Positions 46,629 through 58,089 are shown, numbered from the stretch's first letter. The stretch: 64,000 bases of DNA from Platynereis dumerilii (GCA_026936325.1 JAPTHN010000011.1:37668629-37732628), one strand, 5' to 3'. The notes: generated by a model from the letters alone, not told the origin. Translations and numbers: made by a program.

Positions 46629-46660
46629 GGGGAGAGCCAGGTTAGATGATACGCAAGGTT
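46629..46660. mobile_element. End of a further TA-element family (GGTTAGATGAT)
   Basis: ATTAGGGGAGAGCCAGGTTA continues GATGATACGC. The terminal GGGGAGA is shared with the other TA-elements. A possible counterpart, ATCATCTAACCTACCCGGG, occurs at 49835-49853, but pairing across 3.2 kb is not proven. Confidence 0.4.
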
Positions 46661-47310
46661 GAGAAAGTGTTGCCATTTGTGAGAAGCAGAATAAAAAAAT
46701 ATATCTTTACATCTACTTCAATGTAGAATCAGAATAAGAATTTGCAGAAAAGTAAAAATAAAAAAGAAGCAAAAATCGCTAGTCTGAGTGAATTTTTGCG
46801 GATGGTTCAGATTAACTTATTATGTATATGGATAAGGTGTGTGAAAATGGTTATTTATAAGCCACCGAGGATTACCATGTTCAAACTGTGGTCGAGATCC
46901 TTGTTTTCTGGAATAATTGAGTGTATGGTTCATTGAATTTTAAACAGAAGATTCCCCAGGCTCTATCAGCTGGCTTCAAAATTACAACCCTGACATATTA
47001 TGAGGTTGTACCATGAGGAGGTGGAGTACATCCCTGGTATTCTCCCCGAGACCCCAGAATATTCCTGAGACCCAAAGGTATACTTTTTATCCTATTTCCA
47101 CATTTTAAAAATTATTCAAAACTATTATTCAAAACTTCTATCTAAAAGTGACTTCTACACTTGAACCTAAAATTCTGGTTTCAGGCTTTTATATAGCCCA
47201 GATATATAAAGACATGGCCTTGAAATTTTGGACCAATAACCTTTGGCATATGTTTGACAGTAATAGAGAATTTCAAAGATCTGGTATTTTTAGATCCTGA
47301 GAAATAATTT
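46661..47310. other. No gene recognised
   Basis: AT-rich sequence with a 64-codon frame (46742-46936) lacking recognisable similarity. The segment GACAGTAATAGAGAATTTCA near 47257 has a diverged direct copy near 48782, showing that LINE D and neighbours sit in a repeated background. Confidence 0.35.
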
Positions 47311-48662
47311 TTTTTTTATTTTTATTTTTTTTTTTATTACGACAACGAAAATGTCACATCTGACACATTTGTCATAACAGAAAATAACAAAATAGTAATA
47401 CAAACATACAATAAATGGTTCAAGTTTAAAAAGACATAATCAATTTCAATCTTACAAAATATCTATACAATTTAAGGTTCCAGCCAATTAAATAAATGTT
47501 AATTCTAAGAGACATGACAAATCAGTAAATTAAATCACAATGGGCTATATATATATATACATTTAAAATGAAATGCAAAACGACAAACTATATCATTAAA
47601 CATCAATACTAACAAGAAATTTACCTATAGCTTTTAATAATTGGGGTTCTCGTGATGTCATAATGGCTAAAAATTTTTCAAAATTATCAAGTTGATCAAA
47701 GTTGCATATTATATTAGATGATATAGTAATAAGATTTTCTCTGTCTAATCCATGACTAGGACATAACAATAAACAATGTATTTCATTTTCAACTTCATTT
47801 AAATCGCACTTATTACAAATTCTGTTTTCTACAGGCAACTTAGGGCTTTCATGTCTTCCAGTTTCAATTCGAAGGTTGTGAGAGCTAGTGCGAAATCTCG
47901 CAATTTTAGTGTATAATTTCCTGTTAATATTATGTAGTAAATAAGGTTCTATTCTGAAATCAGTCTTCATTAATTTATAAGTTCTAAGTTTTGGTTGTTT
48001 AGTCGAGTCATTCATTTCTTGGAAAAAATCATTTTGATACTTTTGGTATAGTTTCTCTTTAAACATCTTAGAGAACGTTTCATTTATTAGGTCTGTCTCA
48101 TTAATTTCTCCAAACTGTATATTGTTGTTCTCTAGTACCTGTTTTATTTTGCTGAACCAGCATGTTCGTGAAGGTATATTTTTCTGAAAATTCAAACATT
48201 TTTTAAGAACATTATCATCTGGTCTTTTCTCAAGTTTAAGCCAATAATTGATCATTCTCATTTGTTGTCTAAGATGCAAAGGAAACTTCCCTGTCTCGCC
48301 ATAGACTGCAAGTGTGGAAGTTTGCTTTCTTACACCTAACATATGTTTTAGGTAACCGAGTTGTACTTTCTCTATTTCATTTATAGGTTTTGATTTTGTC
48401 CATAATTCACAATTGTATTCCAGTATTGGCAAAATATAAGTATCGAACATTTTCATAGACAATTGCGGAGTAATGTAACCAAGAGATTGTTTAGTGTCAC
48501 CTTGCAGTGCAAAATTAGCTTTGTGAGCCTGTGTCACAAGATAGTCTGTCATTTCATTGTGAATATTGTAATTATTTGTAAGCACGTGACCAAGATATTT
48601 AAAATTTACAACCTCTTCAATTTGCTGTCCATTATAGTAGACAGAAAAATTAAACAGCCCTG
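47311..48662 (-). mobile_element. LINE D, same family as LINE A/B (5' truncated, poly(A) tail)
   Basis: A minus-strand copy starting inside the RT C-terminal region (NFKYLGHVLTNNYNIH) and running to the CX2CX9HX4C zinc motif. The 3' UTR ends in an A-rich tail, seen on the plus strand as T/A-rich sequence at 47311-47337. The 3' UTR segment ACAACGAAAATGTCACA to TTGTCATAA matches the end of LINE A near 5320. The remaining 329-codon frame is uninterrupted, so this is probably the youngest of the three copies. Confidence 0.8.
47596..48585 (-). pseudogene. LINE D ORF2 C-terminal region (open but truncated)
   Basis: The 329 residues include SMKMFDTYILPILEYNCELW, YGETGKFPLHLRQQMRMINY and CNKCDLNEVENEIHCLLLC, each with counterparts in LINE A and LINE B. 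The catalytic YADD part is missing because of 5' truncation, so it cannot be active. Confidence 0.8.
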
Positions 48663-48884
48663 CGACTTAAAAAGATGTTGACTCAAATATGTAATTTGAA
48701 GCTTGAACTGAATTAAAATTCTTGTTTCAGTAATATTTTTTCATGGCAAGAGTACTTGAGATATCGCTTTAAACATGTTAGACAGTAATTGTGAATTTCA
48801 TAGACCTGGTATCATTCGGGCGAATAACAGTAAACGGCCATGGAACTTTAAAAAACATGTTGACTCAAATATGTGATTTTAGAG

Positions 48885-49740
48885 GTTTATATTTTTCACT
48901 ATTTGGCATGTACACGAATTTGTATACCTGCAAAAACGAACATATAGCCTACACGAATTTGGCATTCGTGTAAGTGTGAAATATTGCAATTCACAAATAT
49001 GTGTAGGTGCAAAAACGAACATTGCAACTTTTATCTAGCATTTCCACGAATGCTAGAAATTGCAGTTACACAAATGAAAAATGCAGCACATACAAGAATG
49101 TTAGTTTTAATATCAGAAAAAACTCCTTCAGACATAGAATAACGAAAGACTGGAACAGCCTACCAAACAACGTAGTCAATGCACCATCTACAAATTCCTT
49201 CAAGAACAAACTGGACAAATTCTGGGCTGACCATCCAACAAAATACATTTTCCCTTACTAAAAATAAGCCCCACCCCCAACTTCAACTTCGCAATACTTC
49301 GGCAGCACTTGCGGCCTATAAACTCGACTTTTCCACTTCGGCAGCACACTGGCTATAACTTGATTTTTTACCTTGGCAGCACTGGCGGCCTGAAAACCAA
49401 CTTCTCCAACTGTGATATTTAAATTAATTTCTTTGTATATATAGAGACTGTATATAGACACTGTACATAGACTGTATATATAGGCACTGTACATATATTT
49501 ATATATTTATACATTTATTTTTGTATTTTGCTGCACTCGCCGGGCCATTATACACACAGCCCAGGAGCTGGATATATAGGATCTTCCTGCATCCAGTAAT
49601 AAACTAAACTAAACTAAACTTATATATATACACGAGTTATATGCTCGGTTTTGCATGTCCACAAATTTGTTCATGCTCGTTTTTACACCTCCACCAATTC
49701 GTGTAGATGCCAAATAATGAAAAATATATACACGGATTTT
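48885..49740. mobile_element. Palindromic element holding a LINE fragment
   Basis: The left side (TATTTTTCACTATTTGGCAT, then ACACGAATTTG and GCAAAAACGAAC) has an inverted counterpart at 49640-49740 (GTTTTTACACC, CAATTCGTGTAGATGCC, AAATAATGAAAAATAT). Arms are about 100 bp and diverged. The LINE E 3' end at 49085-49620 occupies the centre. Element ends are not sharply defined. Confidence 0.5.
49085..49620 (+). mobile_element. LINE E, CR1-like 3' end with ACTAA repeats
   Basis: The plus-strand frame at 49095-49261 reads NIRKNSFRHRITKDWNSLPN, then NVVNAPSTNSFKNKLDKFW, the conserved C-terminus of CR1/jockey-group ORF2. A 3' UTR follows and ends AATAAACTAAACTAAACTAA, a short-repeat tail instead of poly(A). 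It is 5' truncated. Confidence 0.8.
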
Positions 49741-50915
49741 ACGCTTGAACTGAATATTATTGTTTCAGTAATAATTTTTTTATAGCAAAAGCTTGTGACT
49801 CTTTCTTAATATTGTCTATCAGGATTTGGTCAATCATCTAACCTACCCGGGTGTATACATCAACTAACCTTACCAGACAGACGACAGACAGCTAGACAGA
49901 CAGACAGACAAATTCTTTATTGACCTGTGTAACAAATATACACCCAGCCCTATATGGGCAAGTCATCAAAACAATTCAAAAGTAACTTTGACAACAAATT
50001 TTCTAGAAACTACAATATTAAAACATTCATAATCACATATTTACATTATTTAAACAACAAACTTCTTCTATAAAAATCTTTAAAGCACGGGGACCTGGTA
50101 TAAAAGCAGGGTTTCAAGGCACCCCAATCATTCTGGGTTTGGCCTTCAAGGGGTAAACACCTCCCACATCTATCAGTAAAAAGCCTGTAACTGCTGAACT
50201 ATAACTAAAACCAAAATAGTTTTTGAACAATTCGTTTTCTAGATGAACTATTGACCAACTGAGCTAAAATTCCGAGATTAAAATGATGCCAAAAAGGCAA
50301 TATTTAACGAAAACATCTCTATTTGTGCACATTCAGTCAAATATAATTTTCCTGTCTCATTGGTCAAGAGAATCACATGACTTTTATGACCCAGCAACCA
50401 GTTCTAAGCATGCTAATATAATGAGATAATGTGGATTGTGTTTTGGAATACATGTAACTTAGCCAATTTTCATCCGATTTGGATGAAACTTTCAGGTTTT
50501 CTCATTTACACTATATATATATCACTGGGTGTATACAATACCATGATGACCTTGATTTCATTCACCAGAAAAGTTTTTCTTCTTTTTTTCAATTGGTGTA
50601 AATTTCTCGTAATGACCCTCAATAAAGCTCAATGAGGGGTAATTATTAGGTTTCTGGTATCAAAGAAATCGGCACTCTATTTGTAGTCAAAATGAGCTAA
50701 TTGCTTAGTTGTGTAATCTCATAGCAACATATACGTACCCCTCCTGTGATTGGCTGAGAGCCTTAATTACCGATTTTATTAGCCAATCATTTGATTGGAA
50801 TTAAACAGTTTCGAGAATCCCATATTCCATATATGGAATTGGTCAGTAATTGCTGACCAGTCGGTTTTTGCAGCCTCCAGATCCTCGTCCTCTAAACAAA
50901 TATTCTGCGGTAAAT
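49741..50915. other. No gene; short GACA repeat
   Basis: A CAGACAGACAGACA microsatellite lies at 49876-49912, directly before TTCTTTATTGACCTGTG, which may be the 3' end of a minus-strand LINE. The rest shows no recognisable signal. Confidence 0.4.
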
Positions 50916-50918
50916 TTA

Positions 50919-51733
50919 CAGTCCTTGTCATACTTACGTGGAATCTCAAGTTCTTTTCTATGCTGTTGAACTGTGATGTCAGAGATGACTCTATTCTAGC
51001 ATTGCAATATATGTAAATTAACTACAAGCTGTGATGTCATTTCAAACTGGGTCAGATTCCCCTGCTTCTAACCAATGCGAATCCACCAAACTGAGCATCA
51101 CAGTTTCAACTCAGTGTCAGAGTTAAAATTGGGCTGGGAAAACCCATGCAAGTTTGACATCACAGCCTCTCAGCCAATGGGCTGCCAGAACAAATATACA
51201 TAACATAAGCCATGTGTTTACAAACAAATTGTCAAAGCCTTCTGTTTATACCAACTTCCATCGAAGTTTAAAGTTGTAAGTTAGCAAGTTTGTAGATTAA
51301 TCAAACAACTCTGTGGGGATTATAACAGTTGTCTACTGTGACTGCTCACAAAGCTGCCATTTGGTAGGATTAGACTGGTGATTGCTGTGATAAATCATTG
51401 GGATCACAAATGTAATACTTCCTTCAATATATCAATGTTTGAATTGTGATGCGTAGTTTACTGTCAGCCCATTGGCTATCAAGCTGTGATGACGTAGTTG
51501 TAGGGGCTATCCCTGATAAAACTCTTCCTCTGACACTGTGTTGAAACTGTGACGCTCAGTTCAAGAGGATCCACATTGGTTAGAAGCTGGGGAATCTGAC
51601 CCAGTTTGAAATGACATCAAGGCTTGTAGTTAATTTACATATATTGCAATGCTAGAATAGAGTCATCTCTGACATCACAGTTCAACAGCATAGAAAAAAA
51701 ACTTGAGATTCCACGTAAGTATGACAAGGACTG
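50919..51733. mobile_element. TA-flanked MITE with about 270-bp inverted repeats
   Basis: The ends CAGTCCTTGTCATACTTACG and CGTAAGTATGACAAGGACTG are perfect inverted repeats flanked by TA (50917-50918 and 51734-51735). The arms match with a few changes for over 210 bp and more weakly to about 51188 and 51461. CAGT ends and TA targets are typical of Tc1/mariner derivatives. An end fragment occurs at 22547-22651. No coding capacity. Confidence 0.9.
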
Positions 51734-51739
51734 TAACTA

Positions 51740-52385
51740 AATTTTGGAAATCAACAACTTAAATTTTTTCTTGTAATGATAAAATGTAAAAGTCCACACA
51801 ATAATCTAAAACATGGGTTAAAAGTAAATTACATAAATCGTTATAAGTATTACAATGGAACAAAAAATGATTTTCAGGTGGGTTATTTGATACATTTGAC
51901 CTGACCTCCTGTGACACCATCTGGGGTAAGACTATCCAACAGAAAAAGTAAAGTTTCTCCATATAGTCGAAAAATGCATTTCCCATACTCTCTGCTATTC
52001 ATCATTCCAACATCCTCCATTTAGCTAGGAGGTGAACTTTTCTAAAAAATCGTCTCAACTGACCTGCCTCTCCCCCACTAGGTCAAGAGGTCCCAGCTGT
52101 GAAACAGCCTTGCATGGATGTGCAGCTAGCCATGACCTTGACTGGAATTACATTTACATGGCAGTGTTTTGATCTTGAAACATTGTCTGTGTTCATTTCG
52201 ACAATGAGGAGATTCTGATCACAGTGATATGGTTAACAGTTAACCTGTTTGTTGCAGATCGATGTCTGTCTGATAGAGATAGATAACATGTTTTGAACTC
52301 AATAGTTTGACCCATATTTTGACACTCAGTCAATGAATGTCCCATATAAGCTCATATCTACATTATACACACATTTAAACACAGC
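51740..52385. other. Upstream region of the NUDT19-like gene
   Basis: No element ends or frames recognised. It must contain the promoter and 5' UTR of the gene starting at 52386, but no clear TATA box or initiator could be fixed. Confidence 0.35.
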
Positions 52386-53084
52386 ATGAGTGGAGGGGAG
52401 TTACGTTATTGGCGAAATGCTGCCACCCTGATAATTGCAGGCAAGGTGGACTCTTCATCCAAAGACTACAAGGTCCTCATGCTGGAGAGGAGCAAGGGAA
52501 GCAAATTCTTCCCAGGGGCCTATGTCTTCCCTGGAGGAGAGGTGTCAGAAGCAGATTTCTCACCAGAATGGTCTCAGATATTCACCAATGTTGTGTCAAT
52601 GACAACAGATGATGTTACCAAGGATTTAAATGTGCCAGGCGATAGACCGCCATTGATGACAACCAAGAATCCTCTTCCAAGTGATGTCGGCCAAGGGCGG
52701 TTGGATCCCTGCCTCGCTTATCGCATCTGCGCCATCAGAGAAACTTTCGAGGAAAGCGGATTATTCCTAGCTACCAAACAATCTGGCAACAGAAGTCATC
52801 TGAGCAATAGCGGTTCAATGTTTGAAAATAATAACAAAGAATTGAATAGTTGGCGAGAAAAAGTCAACAAGGAACCATGGAACTTTCTGGCCATGTGCCG
52901 AGAAATGAACGTTGTCCCGGATGTATGGGCATTAAGGGAATGGAGCAACTGGTTGACCCCAGTCATGAAGCAGGTCAAACGACCTTCCCCAAGACCCCAT
53001 CGCTTTGACACTTTCTTCTACTTGTGCTGCTTGGACCATCTACCTTTCGCCACACAGGATTCACTTGAGATCACCAGTACCAGG
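52386..53084 (+). CDS. NUDT19: NUDT19-like acyl-CoA diphosphatase, exon 1
   Basis: Encodes residues 1-233. The NUDT19 family hydrolyses CoA and acyl-CoA to 3',5'-ADP and phosphopantetheine in peroxisomes. Seen here: YWRNAATLIIAG start, LERSKGSKFFPGAYVFPGG (30s-51), then the second half of the Nudix box RETFEESG (118-125). The box is split by an insert of about 60 residues between GGE and REXXEEXG, a feature of this family. DVWALREWSNWLTP and HRFDTFFYLCCL match vertebrate NUDT19. The donor AGG|GTGAGA leaves phase 0. The first ATG gives a start aligned with the family. Confidence 0.9.
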
Positions 53085-53590
53085 GTGAGACAATTATTAT
53101 ACCTATGGTATTATCCTTTTGCATTCATTTGCTGGACTGTGCACTTTTCTATTATATTTGTATAGATGCCCCCTTTTCTGAGCTTTTCTCTCCATTAATA
53201 CAATCATACTATTGAGCAGATTTTGTCTTGCAAGTGATAGAAATTCTACCACTTGCTTGAAATATCTGCTCTACCGTAGAATTCATGAGAGCAAACTGCA
53301 ATGCTATTTTGTCTTTCTAAATACCTTTAGGAAAAATTCTTAACTCTAAAGAGACACGGTGATGGTGAACATTAGTTCGTTATGATAGGCTTATGTAACA
53401 TTTACTTGCAAAAGTAGCACCCTTGCTCAAAGAGATGAAATCCAGACCAAAAGGCTTTAAGTGTACATACCACGAAGAATGCTACAAAGAACCATCCTCT
53501 GGATTAAGCCCGAAAACCGAAGATGCTCTTTTAGGGACTGTGCCATCACTTGTGCAAGTCACTGTATATATGTTTCTTTCTTTTTTTTAG

Positions 53591-53792
53591 TGGGTGGTAC
53601 CACATGAACTCGTTGGACAAACAATTTCAGGAAAATTTCGAGGACCACAAGGGTATGAGATGTCACGTCTTGCCAATTTTCCCCTAATCCAGGGTCTTTT
53701 CAGTTATATCTGCCAGAGGGAACCACTTGGCATTGAACAATGGTTGCCTGTAATAGTGGCTTGTCAGGATGGCGTTGTCAGTCTTATGCCAG
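53591..53792 (+). CDS. NUDT19: NUDT19-like acyl-CoA diphosphatase, exon 2
   Basis: The acceptor TTTTTTTTTAG is followed by TGGGTGGTACCACATGAACT. Residues 234-300 include WVVPHELVG and MSRLANFPLIQ, matching the RRLANF-type block of vertebrate NUDT19, and IEQWLPVIVACQDGVVSLMP. It ends at CCAG|GTATGC in phase 1. Intron 1 (53085-53590) holds nothing else recognisable. Confidence 0.9.
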
Positions 53793-54320
53793 GTATGCAT
53801 TGAATAATTTGGGAAATGGTGGTCTGCCTAATATTTACGGTGGTCTTAATAAACAGTTCAATGAAAATAAGTCCCCCTTTGGACAACCTTGAATATCTCA
53901 AAGATTTCATCACTGATTCTTATGACAGTTGGCCAAATTATAGCCATGCATATCGATCTGACATGTGTGTATTTATGGCTCAGTGGCATTATTCCTGGCT
54001 GGGCAAGCAGCCTTCGAGTGAGCATACCCCTGTTTTCAAAAATCCCAGGCTTTTCAAATGGATATGAACAATCTCACCATGCAAGGGAGCCACCATTCTC
54101 ACGTGGTCATCGGCTCACTCGAACTGACATTGGGAGAATGGGGAGCCACCAGCTGCAACTTCATCATGTGTCTGGAGAAAATTTGTCTCTCCACCGTATT
54201 TAGAAGACAACTAGTGAGTTCTTTTGTAACAGTTTTACAGTTTAGTGGAAGAAGTATGGAGATATACACGTTTTCGTGAAGAGGGACTTATTTTTGTTGA
54301 ACTGTTTATTTCTTAAAGAT

Positions 54321-55034
54321 TAGGCCGGACATAATCGATCTTTAGCTTCTCAGGGCACTTTTTCTAGGTTGAGTCGGTAAGAAAAAAAAGAAGTGTAATC
54401 TCAATTTTTTTTGTTATGTCGATTTAATTCAAAATTGGATGTTAATTAAAGTCAAGACATTTTATTTTGGCAGTAAGTTTTTAGCCAATAAAACAATCCA
54501 TGATTATGTCTGAGGTTTAATTTTTGGTTTACTGGGGTGAGTACACCATGACCAAGCATGATTTGGACTAAATTTATGTCCGCTGATCCCCCAGCTCCAT
54601 CATGCAGGCACTTACAATGCTAAATTGCTGCTGCTCTTCAGCACATTTAGAGCTATTTTTAGCCTTCTGTTGTGACGTCATCAGCATTGTTGGCTCTATG
54701 ACATCACTGAAACAATGGTGACGTCACAACAGCAGCAATAGAAGAAAATGGCTTCTTGAGCAGTGTTGACAGCAATGTTATTCCAATAGGATTACTTCAA
54801 AACTAGGACTACAACATGTCAATACTTCCAAATGTTTATGAAACTGTTTGGTCAAGGTGTCAGGAACAGGAGGAGACAAGTATTTTTGTCAAGAGTAAGG
54901 TATGTTTTTAATTATCAGCCAAAAACTTACTGCCAAAAAAAAATGACTTGACTATAGCTAAGTTTTTTTCCCTATCAAGAAAATTTGTTAGTTCGGTCTA
55001 TCCGAGAAGTTAAAGATTAAATATATCTGGCCTC
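54321..55034. mobile_element. Palindromic MITE in intron 2 of the NUDT19-like gene
   Basis: Inverted ends AGGCCGGACATAATCGATCT and AGATTAAATATATCTGGCCT (imperfect), then CTTTAGCTTCTC against GAGAAGTTAAAG. Further in, AAAGTCAAGACATTTTATTT with GGCAGTAAGTTTTTAGCC pairs with the inverse copy at 54915-54958. Near the centre TGTTGTGACGTCATCA pairs with TGGTGACGTCACAACA. No coding capacity. It ends about 50 bp before exon 3. Confidence 0.7.
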
Positions 55035-55083
55035 AACAATTTTTAAAACAGCAATCCAGCCTTTTACGTTTTCTTATTTTTAG

Positions 55084-55289
55084 GTGATGGCATTTATCCG
55101 CAGAGCCCAGACAGGACAGGAAAAGACCAAGTAATTGTGCGAACAGAGACAGTTGAGGAACTGAGAAAAGCCACAAGACACTTGCACAGAAATGAACAAT
55201 CTCCCGAAGGGAACTTCAGATTTGTTTGTAACATCAATTTGAAATGTGGTCAGATTGCCCCCGTGCACCATCAGTTGTCATCTTACTAA
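55084..55289 (+). CDS. NUDT19: NUDT19-like acyl-CoA diphosphatase, exon 3 (last)
   Basis: The acceptor TTCTTATTTTTAG precedes GTGATGGCATT. The split codon with exon 2 gives Gly, so the join reads LMPG-DGIYPQSP, matching LLPGDELY in vertebrate NUDT19. It then reads VEELRKATRHLHRNEQ and NFRFVCNINLKCGQI, ending HHQLSSY and TAA at 55287. The total is 368 residues against about 375 in human. The end is SSY, not a canonical PTS1 such as SKL or SHL, so peroxisomal import by this signal is doubtful. Confidence 0.9.
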
Positions 55290-56035
55290 GATCACTTTTT
55301 TTACTGCTTGTTAGCTCTTGTTGTATATTTTACTTCCTTTATTTTATATAAACAGAGGTTTAACAACCGAGTGACGGATGCAGCAAAATTTTTCTTTAGT
55401 TGTCATCAAGTGGTGCTGTTATAGTTCGCATTCCTTTAACTTCCCAGGGCTGCTGTCTGTGCTGCTGGGCCCCGTAAAACAATTACCATACCTGAGTTGG
55501 TCATTACCACAACAAGTCATTATACCAAAACAATTTGTTACAGTTGCGGTAATGACTCTAAGGAAGAGCATGTTCATTTTAGCCATGTCAAACTTGAGAC
55601 ATAAATTTAATGATACTGAACATTTACAGATGTGTTCAGAATAATATATCATGTCCTCTACACTGATATCTACTGATTAAATCATGCATTTTAGCAATTC
55701 TGAGAAACGGTTATTTAATCACCCAAACGGGAAGAATTCTGTACAATGGAGCCGGTATATTTCCCCACGTCAGACAAAACTACAATCAATGTCATCTTCG
55801 TTTGCGCCTTCAATATATATTTCAGCAATAAAAAAAACCAAGAAGCACAAACAGGTTCAATCTTGCTGTCAGGGGTGCAGGCAAGGGGGAGATATTGGGG
55901 TCAGAACCGCACCCCCCCCTTTTGCCCAAAACTGAAGTCACCTTTACCAGACTTTAAAAAAAAGGCTTCACAAGTGCCAAAAGCATGTAAACATGATTGC
56001 AAAAGTTCAATTTTAAAATTATATTTTTCATCACA
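55290..56035 (+). other. 3' flank of the NUDT19-like gene
   Basis: AT-rich sequence with an AATAAA at 55827-55832 (followed by AAAACC) that might serve as a poly(A) signal, about 540 bp after the stop. A run of CCCCCCC occurs near 55913. Nothing else recognised. Confidence 0.35.
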
Positions 56036-56039
56036 AAAG

Positions 56040-56560
56040 TTTGTTTCATCAATTTGCACATGAAGGTACACTGAAAATTTTGGGTTCCCAACACAGGGTT
56101 CGAAACCATGCAGGCGAAGACCTTACAGCCAAACACTTTGATATAGAATTAGAGTGGACTGTGGCACTGTGAAAATAGTACTTCGTGTGTCATCGTGCTG
56201 ATGATTTGTCATGATCAAACCCAATACTTTCAATGTCAATTTGATTGAAGGAGACTTATCCCACTTGTTGGTAACAGCCAAATGAAAGGATTATGCATCT
56301 GATTTTCCCTCTAAAATCTGTTATGAGAAGTCAAATGGCTTTCTCTTGATCATGACTAATCAAACAGCCTCTATGTTTCCCATGTTGAAGGTAGAGAAGA
56401 TGACACTTCATCGGCTATCATGAGTCACGACGTGCCATTTTCACAGTGCCACAGTCCACTCTAATTCTATATCAAAGTGTTTGGCTGTAAGCAGACCTTC
56501 AGCAGAGCATGCGGCACCTAAGCCACTTGGCCATCCAGCTGCGCAAGAACAAGGCGATAT
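56040..56560 (-). mobile_element. tRNA-derived SINE split by a hairpin MITE
   Basis: On the minus strand the outer parts read GGATGGCCAAGTGGCTTAGG (A-box-like, Leu/Ser tRNA type) to CTGCTGAAGGTCTGC at 56530-56497, and GGTTTCGAACCC (B-box) at 56107-56096. They are separated by the MITE at 56118-56496. Together they look like one tRNA-like head interrupted in the anticodon/variable region. A true tRNA gene is unlikely because of the interruption and weak stems. Confidence 0.6.
56118..56496. mobile_element. Hairpin MITE (TTACAGCCAAAC ends) inside the SINE
   Basis: Inverted arms of about 55 bp: TTACAGCCAAACACTTTGAT, ATAGAATTAGAGTGGACTGT and GGCACTGTGAAAAT pair with the inverse at 56440-56496. 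On the minus strand AAGGTCT occurs at both boundaries and may be the target duplication. No coding capacity. Confidence 0.75.
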
Positions 56561-57330
56561 AGTGAGGTGATGGATGATTTGTGTTCTGTATAAATTTACA
56601 AACAAGTATCTTTCTGTCAAAAATGAGTTTTCAATGTGGACAAATTCATCAAGCAGACATCACACAAACATATCCATTGGACAAAAATTACATGCATGTT
56701 TTGACAAAACATGCAACATCTAAAATATAAAATTACTTTATTCAGATACAGAATAAAATTGTGTGCAAAACATTGGCCTTCCTTCATGTAAGCCTAGTTG
56801 GACCAACTAGAGACTGTTATAAATACCATTATGTGAGTACTTAATGTTTTTTGTACCCACATCCACAATTGAATTTCTAGAAATCTAATGTGTTTGGTGC
56901 ATGTTACAGATGAAAATGAATTTTTTTCTTGAGGGTGTTTATAGTTGTATAATAACATAAATAGTAGGGAAAAAGAAGCACAGAATTGAGGAGATGATGA
57001 AAGAGTGTGGATGGCTGGATTAACCCTTTCCAGACTGTGCCCCAAATTTGGGCTATGATCTCAAGCCCTTTGCATGATACCTTAGAATTGAAATATTGAC
57101 ATGTAAATTCACACAGAATGTGCAATAGGACATAAGCTTTTCATTCTGCTATTCACCTTCTTTTCCCTCAAAAATGGATCCCGTGAGAATGGGAAATCCA
57201 AGTGGGATCTGAAAAGGGGAATCCCGGGGATTTCCCTGAATATGTCACCTTGATTTTGAGTCTTTTATGCACAAAACCAAACATTCCCCGCCATAACTTA
57301 TACTAGGGGATTATTATATCACATATAAGA
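56561..57330. other. No gene recognised
   Basis: AT-rich sequence with no recognisable frames. Around 57175-57230 there is a GGGAATCC/GGGGATTTCCC-rich stretch. Confidence 0.35.
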
Positions 57331-57334
57331 TTAT

Positions 57335-57890
57335 AAGATGGTTACAGCATCTATTCATCCAATGTGAACCCCATTGCCCATTTACCTGGCTTAATTACAG
57401 GTGTGTTAATTGGCAACATTTAGCAAAATTTGCAAACTATCTAACATTCCGGCAATACATACCACCGGCAAAGTATAAACATCAGTTAATGATACTAAAA
57501 CTTTGCTATGAACATTTCAAAAAAGTTTAGAATAACTTAGAAATGGTTTCCCTGAAATGCAAAGCTCAGGTATGTACAGGTAAGTAATTTATAATTACCT
57601 CCGGACCAGTTGACTAGAGACCGAAAATCAAACTAATTTCTCAGGCTGACAGCAATTCATTGCCAGATTTTGATAATACTTGGTGATCTTATACAGGTAA
57701 GGTTACGGCATCTGTACAACTGACATGAACCCCATTACCCTTTACTTGGCCTAATTACGGGTGTGTTAATTTGTGATAATTGGCAAAATATATGCAAAAT
57801 CAGCATGTACTGGAATACTTTCCTCCGAGGTCCAACAGAAGAGTATAAATATCAGGTTATGAGCTAAAACATTCTTAAAACATGGCAGAG
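57335..57890 (+). repeat. Two-copy tandem duplication of about 370 bp
   Basis: GGTTACAGCATCT, GAACCCCATTGCCC and TTACAGGTGTGTTAATT at 57340-57415 recur as GGTTACGGCATCT, GAACCCCATTACCC and TTACGGGTGTGTTAATT at 57702-57762. Both copies continue into GGCAAAAT...GCAAA and a CCGGCAAAGTATAAA/CAGAAGAGTATAAA segment. The copies are diverged. Confidence 0.65.
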
Positions 57891-58089
57891 AAGTAAAGCA
57901 TAAATATAACATAGCTTCCATTGGTTGCACCCTGCAGGGGTATTTCAGCAGGCACTCATCCTGTTTTCTTTTTTCTGATGTATTTTATTTCAGCAAAAAG
58001 CACCAATAGGATAAAACTATATATACAATACAGTAATGATTATTTACACTGCTGTTAGTAACGAGACTATTATATGCATTGCATTGCTT

